49,687 nt of DNA, taken from positions 1 through 49,687 of the IMG/VR virus record IMGVR_UViG_3300030103_001972. One strand, given 5' to 3'. Position 1 is the first letter of the stretch; every line of letters starts with the position of its first letter. The notes below the pieces were generated by a model. It was not told the origin of the DNA, did not search any database, and was given only the letters and a program-made list of their open reading frames with translations. Below, piece by piece: positions 44,924 through 49,687 of the stretch. The translations under genes were made by a program, and so were the position numbers. Origin of the DNA: a virus.

Positions 44924-45637
44924 ATGAAGAAATATATTATAATACTATTTGCGTTTATTAGCTCGTTCGCTAGTGCGCAAGAACTGGACTTTCAACAATT
45001 ATGCATTGAGTGTGCAGAGCAAAACGGTTTTTATTGCGGAGATGATCCAGCAAACTGGACACAGTATTCCCCTAACGGATGTGTGCCTAATGGTCCAGAT
45101 TTGTTTTATTTAAATGATGGTTGGTCAGATTGCGTTGACGGTGCTGATGAAGCAGAAGCCGAACCAACAACCATAGAAAGCTGTGGACCAATTGGGCCAC
45201 CACCATGTGATACTGTTTATGTAACAGAGTTTGAAACTATTTATGAAACAATATATGACACTATAACTAACACAGAGTATGTATATGAAATTATAGTTGA
45301 TACAGTAGAAGTAGAAGTATTTTTACCTGAATATATTTATATCACTGATACAGTAACAGTATATGAAGATATATTAGATACTTTATTTGTTGATGTTATT
45401 GAATACGTAGATGTATTAGTATATGATACTATTGTAGAAATAGAGTATGTAGAGTTTATAGAGTATATTACAGAGTATGTAGACTGCGATACTGGGCTAC
45501 CTTGTAGTTCTAATATAGATGAGCTTATAAATAAATCTAAGCAAAATAGTGTAATATATAATATTAACGGGCAGGCAATAAAAGAGCAAGAAGGATTATA
45601 TATTGAAGACGGTAAAATAAAACTTAAAATAAAATAA
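44924..45637 (+). CDS. Exported repeat protein with sorting-domain-like C terminus
   Basis: A 237-residue exported protein. The signal peptide MKKYIIILFAFISSFASA ends before Q19. A Cys-rich part (Cys at 27, 30, 38, 53, 70, 87, 95) is followed by residues 95-189 of Thr/Tyr/Ile/Val/Asp/Glu repeats (ETIYETIYDTI, EYVDVLVYDTI), likely an extended beta or fibrous region. After CSSNIDELINKSK, the end (VIYNINGQAIKEQEGLYIED) resembles the YNINGQ...GLYI segment of Bacteroidota C-terminal secretion or sorting domains. It may reach the cell surface by the host type IX system; that is inference. Confidence 0.7.
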   Translation: MKKYIIILFAFISSFASAQELDFQQLCIECAEQNGFYCGDDPANWTQYSPNGCVPNGPDLFYLNDGWSDCVDGADEAEAEPTTIESCGPIGPPPCDTVYVTEFETIYETIYDTITNTEYVYEIIVDTVEVEVFLPEYIYITDTVTVYEDILDTLFVDVIEYVDVLVYDTIVEIEYVEFIEYITEYVDCDTGLPCSSNIDELINKSKQNSVIYNINGQAIKEQEGLYIEDGKIKLKIK

Positions 45638-45639
45638 TT

Positions 45640-45798
45640 ATGTCAAAAGATAAAAGATACAGAGGTAAAACAACTCCTGGTTTAAAAATGTGTATGGATA
45701 ATATCAAAGGTGCTAGTTACAAAAAAGAAACTGCTACAGTTGATGACAAGCCGCCACACTTAAAAAGGTATGATGTTAAAACTAACAAAGCTAGGTAA
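45640..45798 (+). CDS. Small basic hypothetical protein, 52 aa
   Basis: ATG at 45640 gives a 52-residue basic protein (MSKDKRYRGKTTPGLKMCMD...KPPHLKRYDVKTNKAR). The stop TAA shares its last base with the ATG of the next gene (TAATG), so translation is probably coupled. No membrane segment, signal or enzyme motif is present. It starts two bases after the exported repeat protein. Confidence 0.6.
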   Translation: MSKDKRYRGKTTPGLKMCMDNIKGASYKKETATVDDKPPHLKRYDVKTNKAR

Positions 45799-46142
45799 TG
45801 TCAAAAGAACTTTCAGAAGAAAGCAAGTTTCAAATAAGTGTTAAAACATTAATCAGTATAGTAGTAGCTGTTGCCACTATTATATCTGCTTATTTTGGTT
45901 TAATGGCTAGTATTAATTCTAAGTTTGCAGAACTAGAAGGTAAAGTAGAAAAAGCTTTAGAGTTACCTAAACCAGGAACTGGCACTTATACAATAGACAT
46001 GGGTGATCCAGCGGCTAGCAATACATGGCCGCCAACTCGTATGGAGTTTAATATGAAAGATCAAATGGCTCGTAATAAAATTGATGCAGTAATAAAGGAA
46101 GTAGATGAAATGAAAGACGAAATAAAACTTTTAAGAAAATGA
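45798..46142 (+). CDS. Single-pass membrane protein with coiled coil
   Basis: A 114-residue protein. One membrane segment lies at about 17-38 (TLISIVVAVATIISAYFGLM) with a short charged N terminus, then a coiled coil (SKFAELEGKVEKALELPK), a Gly/Pro/Thr stretch and a second coiled coil at the C terminus (IDAVIKEVDEMKDEIKLLR). N-in/C-out orientation with the coils in the periplasm resembles an inner-membrane spanin (Rz-like), although no partner lipoprotein is seen. The gene overlaps the thioredoxin-like gene by four bases (ATGA), linking them functionally. Confidence 0.6.
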   Translation: MSKELSEESKFQISVKTLISIVVAVATIISAYFGLMASINSKFAELEGKVEKALELPKPGTGTYTIDMGDPAASNTWPPTRMEFNMKDQMARNKIDAVIKEVDEMKDEIKLLRK

Positions 46143-46534
46143 CATTAGATATATCTAACTTTATTTATGTATTCGTAATGCTGTTTATGTTTTGCATCGG
46201 TACATGTTCTGCTCAAGAGTTTGCTGACAATAGTAATTTTAAAAACAAAATAGCAAAAGATGTTGTTGCTGTAGAATTTTGGGCTGACTGGAACAAAATG
46301 AATCAGTTTAATGAATTAAATAAATTAAAAGGATGTAATGTATATCGCGTGGATATTATGTCATCTATGGACATACAAACAGATTATAATATTACAGCTG
46401 TACCAACAGTTATTATATTTGATAATGGTGTTGAGAAAGCTCGCTTCAATCCTAACGTAATGTTTAAATTAGAAGCAGATAAAAAAACAGTACAACACGT
46501 TGTTGATACTATAACACTAAATAAATTTCAATAA
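46139..46534 (+). CDS. Exported thioredoxin-fold protein lacking the CxxC active site
   Basis: A 131-residue protein. A signal peptide (MFCIGTCSA, cleavage before Q26) precedes a thioredoxin-like domain: VVAVEFWADW (46-51 correspond to the EFWA.W strand end), then KLKGCNVYRVDIMSS, DYNITAVPTVIIFDNG with the cis-Pro (P89). Thioredoxin has WCGPC at the active site; here it reads DWNKMNQF, so both catalytic Cys are missing. It cannot do thiol-disulfide chemistry in the usual way and is probably a binding module in the periplasm. It overlaps the membrane protein upstream by four bases. Confidence 0.7.
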   Translation: MTLDISNFIYVFVMLFMFCIGTCSAQEFADNSNFKNKIAKDVVAVEFWADWNKMNQFNELNKLKGCNVYRVDIMSSMDIQTDYNITAVPTVIIFDNGVEKARFNPNVMFKLEADKKTVQHVVDTITLNKFQ

Positions 46535-46536
46535 TT

Positions 46537-46884
46537 ATGGCGTTTAAATTAAAACATACCGGTAGAGCATTTCCTTTTAAAACACATAAAATGTATAAAG
46601 GAAATAAGACTGTTGTAGCTAATACTAAAAAAGAACACGAAGATCTTTCTGACAAAGGTTATGGCCACACGCCTCCACCTACTAAGCTAACAGACTTAAA
46701 CAATGATGGTGAGGTAACTAAAGCAGATCACCTTATAAAGTTAGGTAAGATAAACACAGATGGTAGTAAGACTTCTACTTATAAAAAAACTTTAAAGCCC
46801 TGTCAAAAGGCTGCGGCTAAAAAAAAGTTTGATGTATATCCTAGTGCATATGCTAACATGTGGGCTGCTAATCATAAATGTTAA
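46537..46884 (+). CDS. MAFK-type protein with dockerin-like calcium loop
   Basis: A 115-residue basic protein starting MAFKLKHTGRAFPFK. Residues 53-64 (DLNNDGEVTKAD) form a dockerin/EF-hand loop with D53, N55, D57, G58, V60 and D64 in place, followed by a short helix (HLIKLGKI). The end (CQKAAAKKKFDVYPSAYANM) contains YPSAYAN, a motif I have seen in other small phage proteins. It ends in HKC. Calcium-dependent docking to a partner is possible but unproven. Next gene starts three bases after the stop, with GTG. Confidence 0.6.
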   Translation: MAFKLKHTGRAFPFKTHKMYKGNKTVVANTKKEHEDLSDKGYGHTPPPTKLTDLNNDGEVTKADHLIKLGKINTDGSKTSTYKKTLKPCQKAAAKKKFDVYPSAYANMWAANHKC

Positions 46885-46887
46885 GTA

Positions 46888-47202
46888 GTGCCTTACAAAC
46901 AAAAAAGAAATCCAATACCTTTGACTGGATGCGGTAGACGTAGACCAGAAGAAATGACTAACCCTTTTAGAAAGGCTACTAGAAAGGTTTGTTTGCCTTA
47001 CAATAAGATTAAAAGTATGAGTAATGATGAAAAGAAAAAGGTAATTAACGCTAAAAAATCTGCAGCTAATAAAGGTAAGCAAGTTAGAGATAGTAAAAGT
47101 TGGATTAGAGATGGTAGTACTAGAAGTGATGGTTTAAAAGACTGGGTTAATCAAGACTGGAGACAAGTTGCTAATCCAGGTAAAAAATGCGGAGAAAAAT
47201 GA
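46888..47202 (+). CDS. Small basic protein, DUF5872-like segments
   Basis: A 104-residue basic protein with a GTG start. Segments include CLPYNKIKSMSNDEKKKVIN and, later, DWVNQDWRQVANPGKKCGEK. They recall the KCxP...SMSxxEKK block and the DWF...W(V/R)(D/Q)...CGxK block of the small DUF5872-type proteins of phages and giant viruses, but in reverse order. Cys at 15, 35 and 101 might bind metal. Function unknown. It overlaps the next gene by 4 bases if that gene starts at 47199. Confidence 0.5.
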   Translation: MPYKQKRNPIPLTGCGRRRPEEMTNPFRKATRKVCLPYNKIKSMSNDEKKKVINAKKSAANKGKQVRDSKSWIRDGSTRSDGLKDWVNQDWRQVANPGKKCGEK

Positions 47203-47498
47203 GTTACGATAATAGAAATGTAGACCCTTTAAAAATAACAGAGAAAGCTTATGAAAGACAAAATCGTAAGATGAGGTCTAAGCATAAGTCTGAAACCGGT
47301 AGAACTTTAGGTAATAGACATTTAACTGGAACTAGCCCGCGTAGAGTTAACTTTGCTTGTAGGTTTGCTGGTATGAAAGGTTCTATGAAAGATAAAAACG
47401 GTGAACCAACTAGATATGCTATGGCTTTAAAAAAGTGGGGATTTGGAAGTAGAGAAGCTGCTAGAAATTTTTGTAATAAAAACAAAAGTAAAAAATAA
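47199..47498 (+). CDS. Small basic protein, DUF6321-like
   Basis: A 99-residue basic protein. Start chosen at ATG 47199 (MSYDNRNVD), which overlaps the previous stop as ATGA; an earlier ATG at 47187 would add MRRK. Residues about 46-80 (RRVNFACRFAGMKGSMKDKN, then GEPTRYAMALKKW) match the RRxxFCARxxGMKGxMKD...ALxxW pattern of DUF6321-type phage proteins. The end is EAARNFCNKNKSKK. Function of that family is unknown; the charge suggests nucleic acid contact. It overlaps the next gene by one base. Confidence 0.55.
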   Translation: MSYDNRNVDPLKITEKAYERQNRKMRSKHKSETGRTLGNRHLTGTSPRRVNFACRFAGMKGSMKDKNGEPTRYAMALKKWGFGSREAARNFCNKNKSKK

Positions 47499-47773
47499 TG
47501 GCTATATACGGTTCGTTCTCATCACCGCAAAAGAAAACAATGGGCGAGTTTAAACACTCAGACGCACCTGATGCTAAAGGTAAGTTTAAAACGTTATCAG
47601 CTTCAGCGTTAGCCTCGTGGCTTATTAAAACTAGAAAAGGAAACTTGTCTAAAATAATAAGTAGTTTAAACCAACAGTACGTTTTTAACAGAGGTAAAAA
47701 TCCTAGCTATGCTCGTAAAATGAAAACAGTTATGAACATAGTTAGAAAACGTTTAGGTAAAAAAGATAAATAA
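47498..47773 (+). CDS. Small basic hypothetical protein, 91 aa
   Basis: A 91-residue basic helical protein (LSASALASWLIKTRKGNLSK, IISSLNQQYVFNRGKNPSYA, RKMKTVMNIVRKRLGK). A similar block, LA.WLIKTR...LNQQ.VFNR.KNPSYA, is familiar to me from marine phage genomes, where its function is unknown. It is the last plus-strand gene before a bidirectional terminator and starts one base inside the previous stop codon (AATGG). Confidence 0.6.
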   Translation: MAIYGSFSSPQKKTMGEFKHSDAPDAKGKFKTLSASALASWLIKTRKGNLSKIISSLNQQYVFNRGKNPSYARKMKTVMNIVRKRLGKKDK

Positions 47774-47775
47774 AA

Positions 47776-47799
47776 AAAAAGGGGCCGAAGCCCCTTTTT
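47776..47799. terminator. Bidirectional intrinsic terminator with tetraloop
   Basis: AAAAAGGGGC pairs with GCCCCTTTTT around a CGAA loop. Read on the minus strand the loop is UUCG closed by C-G, a very stable tetraloop, followed by nine T residues; on the plus strand a T5 follows. It separates convergent genes: small basic proteins from the left, histone-like/nrdJ from the right. Confidence 0.9.
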
Positions 47800-47802
47800 A
47801 TT

Positions 47803-47982
47803 TTAGCTATTCTTTATAGCTTGAATTGTTGTTCTCACATTTTGAGCAGCTTCTTTAATTGTCTGCATACTCTTTCTAGCCCTAGTTCCGGCTGATTTAT
47901 TTCCACCCATAAACTTTTCTATTTCTTCGTGAGCACTGTGCATTTCATCTTGCATGGCATCTAGTAATTCATTTAAATCCAT
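47803..47982 (-). CDS. Histone H1-like (Hc1-type) small protein
   Basis: A 59-residue protein. Its second half (KFMGGNKSAGTRARKSMQTI, then KEAAQNVRTTIQAIKNS) matches the block K(F/Y)...GN.SAGTR.RK.MQ..K..AQ..R...Q..K of the histone H1-like proteins of Bacteroidota, related to chlamydial Hc1. The first half is acidic and helical (MDLNELLDAMQDEMHSAHEE). It would bind and compact DNA, or alter host nucleoid structure. It lies 19 bases downstream of nrdJ on the same strand and ends at the bidirectional terminator, so the two are probably co-transcribed. Confidence 0.75.
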   Translation of the reverse strand: MDLNELLDAMQDEMHSAHEEIEKFMGGNKSAGTRARKSMQTIKEAAQNVRTTIQAIKNS

Positions 47983-48001
47983 ATTATAAAATTTTATTTA
48001 A

Positions 48002-49687
48002 TTAAACAACTTCACAGTTACCACCAGCGCAAGCAAGCTCACCTGATAGATCTGTGTTATCATCTGTCTCTGTTACTTTCGTTAAATCGACATCAGATAA
48101 TACTTTAGACATTTTATTGTATTCAGCTTCGTCAATGTCTTCAAACGGAGCTTGTGTATATGTACCACCGTCGTATGGTAATACTGATAACCCATTGTAA
48201 TAATCTCTATTACTCCACATCCACTCACCTGCTTTTTTCCACTCATCTTCTTTCAAAGATATTGTAGCTGATACATTGTGAGTATTACTACCACGTCTGT
48301 GACCAGGCTTAATCCACTCTTGAGCTACACGTTTAACTCTTTCAAGAGTATCAAACGGTGATTCAGTTCTAAGTATTGATTTAGCTGGAGCTTTTTGTGG
48401 TACAGATATTACCGCTGTATCGTGCGGTCTGAAGTATTCATCTTCAATTAATTCTGGATGTGACTTAGATAAATATTTATATATAGCCTCGTTTTTTCCT
48501 ACGCGCATCCTACGTACATAATAATCATTATGCCACGCATGAATACCCGAAGACGTTCCGAGGACCAGAGATGTCGTCCCTGCAGGTTTTACGGTTGTAC
48601 ATCTGGCTGAAGATTTAATCCCTAAGATCTTTGCTGCTCTTGCATTTTCTTTTGTTACGATATTTGCAGCTTCCTTCATATCCATTTGGAGCACAGCGGC
48701 ACTCCCTATCCCTGTCATTGACACACCTATAAGAGCGTCTTTCTCTGTTGTCTCTTTCCATATTTCTCTAAGATAATGGAAGTCGGTATATGCGGCTTGC
48801 AATGTTCCAATAAACGCTGCTGCCTTGACTCTGTTATTAAAATCAGCTTGATCTTCTATATCAGAGACGTTTACTTCGCATAGATTACAGAACTGAAAAG
48901 GCCTTAGTGCTATCTCACAACAAGGATTAGTTCCCCAGTCCTTATCATTGTTAAGATATATACCAGGCTCACCAGCTCCTGATAACTCAACCCTTTTCCA
49001 TAAGTCCATAAAGAACTCTTTAGTTACTTTATGCCTCATTAAAACAGCTGAGTTATTAGCTCTACCTCTTTGTGGGTTAGTTTCCCACCAATGTCCTGAT
49101 TTACAACCTATCATTTCGTTATCGCTAGCAGTAAACAAACTAATTAAAGCAGCTCGTCTAATACCACCAGCTAATACAGCATCAGCTATATGACATATGA
49201 TATCGTGTACTTCAAGAGAAGTTAAAGCGTCACCGTCTTCTTTTGATTGAAGTATACCTTCAACCTTGATTAAACATTCTTTTAATGGCTGTGGACCAGG
49301 TGCTTTACCACCTGATGTCACTAGCCTAGCACCCTTTGGTCTGATACAAGTATAATCAAAGTTTATCTTAGAAGCTTTTTTACCACCAAGGTAAGACTTA
49401 ATTAATACTTTAACAGCATCAGACCAACCTTCAATTGAATCACCTATAACAAACCTTTTAGACCTTTTCATATAAGGTTTAGTTATCACAGGCAAGTCTT
49501 TGATGTGATGCTGTTGAACCGAATAACCGACTCCACATCCTGAAAGTAATAGAAACATTATCTCGTTAAAAGCTTCAATATCATCTACAGGTAAGTATGA
49601 ACAGTTATACAACCTATTAGGACTTACTTGTATTGGTTTACCAGCAAATTGTAAACTACGCATTGATGGTAAAATCTTTTTATCAAA
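48002..49687 (-). CDS. nrdJ: Class II (adenosylcobalamin-dependent) ribonucleotide reductase, partial
   Basis: The 3' part of a B12-dependent ribonucleotide triphosphate reductase, making dNTPs. The frame stays open to the right edge; the first ATG in the window (49663) is internal (KKILPSMRSL). By comparison with the 739-residue Lactobacillus enzyme, roughly 175 residues are missing. Key residues are present: LYNCSY (C119), TNPCCE (N406, C408 thiyl radical, E410), QFCNLCE (C419), and the C-terminal CAGGNC pair that reduces the active site. It runs opposite to the structural genes, as expected for a metabolic/replication module. Activity would need host or imported cobalamin. Confidence 0.93.
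   Translation of the reverse strand, partial: FDKKILPSMRSLQFAGKPIQVSPNRLYNCSYLPVDDIEAFNEIMFLLLSGCGVGYSVQQHHIKDLPVITKPYMKRSKRFVIGDSIEGWSDAVKVLIKSYLGGKKASKINFDYTCIRPKGARLVTSGGKAPGPQPLKECLIKVEGILQSKEDGDALTSLEVHDIICHIADAVLAGGIRRAALISLFTASDNEMIGCKSGHWWETNPQRGRANNSAVLMRHKVTKEFFMDLWKRVELSGAGEPGIYLNNDKDWGTNPCCEIALRPFQFCNLCEVNVSDIEDQADFNNRVKAAAFIGTLQAAYTDFHYLREIWKETTEKDALIGVSMTGIGSAAVLQMDMKEAANIVTKENARAAKILGIKSSARCTTVKPAGTTSLVLGTSSGIHAWHNDYYVRRMRVGKNEAIYKYLSKSHPELIEDEYFRPHDTAVISVPQKAPAKSILRTESPFDTLERVKRVAQEWIKPGHRRGSNTHNVSATISLKEDEWKKAGEWMWSNRDYYNGLSVLPYDGGTYTQAPFEDIDEAEYNKMSKVLSDVDLTKVTETDDNTDLSGELACAGGNCEVV

Noticed and set aside
45547-45565. TGTAATATATAATATTA inside the exported repeat gene as a sixth promoter copy
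   Set aside because: It lies within coding sequence and matches only loosely; such matches are expected in A/T-rich DNA.
1-49687. Terminal repeats or circular overlap at window ends
   Set aside because: The right end is inside nrdJ and shows no match to the left end; both edges look like window cuts.

Overview
The window is part of a phage genome, most likely an uncultured marine podovirus that infects Bacteroidota (Flavobacteriia-like hosts). Phage identity rests on a contiguous plus-strand set: large terminase, portal, scaffold-like protein, major capsid protein, connector-like proteins, a muzzle-like tail protein, internal virion proteins, a tail fibre, a holin and a candidate lysin. No sheath, tape measure or tail-tube genes were recognised, and the giant ejected-type proteins fit a short-tailed particle. 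The Bacteroidota host is inferred from three exported proteins whose signal peptides end in (A)Q, from A-rich start contexts without Shine-Dalgarno sequences, from low GC, and from a histone H1-like gene of the Bacteroidota type. Both window ends are cuts: the minus-strand ribonucleotide reductase runs off the right edge.

Layout. 0.1-3.5 kb: small structural-type proteins and basic proteins, several starting MAFK(M/L). 3.6-5.4 kb: a complete groEL followed by an overlapping groES. 5.5-9.1 kb: small paralogues, a winged-helix protein, a 3TM-type holin, a virion-type protein and a GroES-like candidate. 9.1-16.4 kb: terL, portal, scaffold-like protein, capsid. 16.5-29.6 kb: connector and tail, including a 2203-aa muzzle-like protein. 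29.7-39.8 kb: internal virion proteins ending in a 2619-aa polyvalent protein with an HExxH motif, a P-loop kinase apparently inserted in a HAD phosphatase, membrane segments and a CCCH tail. 39.8-43.1 kb: tail fibre and lysin candidate. 43.1-46.5 kb: a cassette of envelope-targeted proteins (outer-membrane barrel, repeat protein with a Bacteroidota sorting-domain-like tail, membrane-anchored coiled coil, exported thioredoxin without its cysteines). 46.5-47.8 kb: small basic proteins. 47.8-49.7 kb, minus strand: histone H1-like protein and a B12-dependent ribonucleotide reductase.

How it may work together. A recurrent TGTAAY-(A/T)-rich motif occurs in five intergenic gaps (65, 5421, 17408, 29659, 39799) and three hairpin terminators are visible (16442, 17351, 47776). 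Together they suggest that the late region is divided into about five transcription units. The chaperonin pair plausibly folds virion proteins. The 2619-aa protein is probably carried in the particle and delivered into the cell. The envelope cassette probably alters the host surface during infection. The most unusual parts are the groEL-groES pair, the HAD/kinase arrangement, the MAFK N-terminal signature shared by otherwise unrelated proteins, and the envelope cassette.
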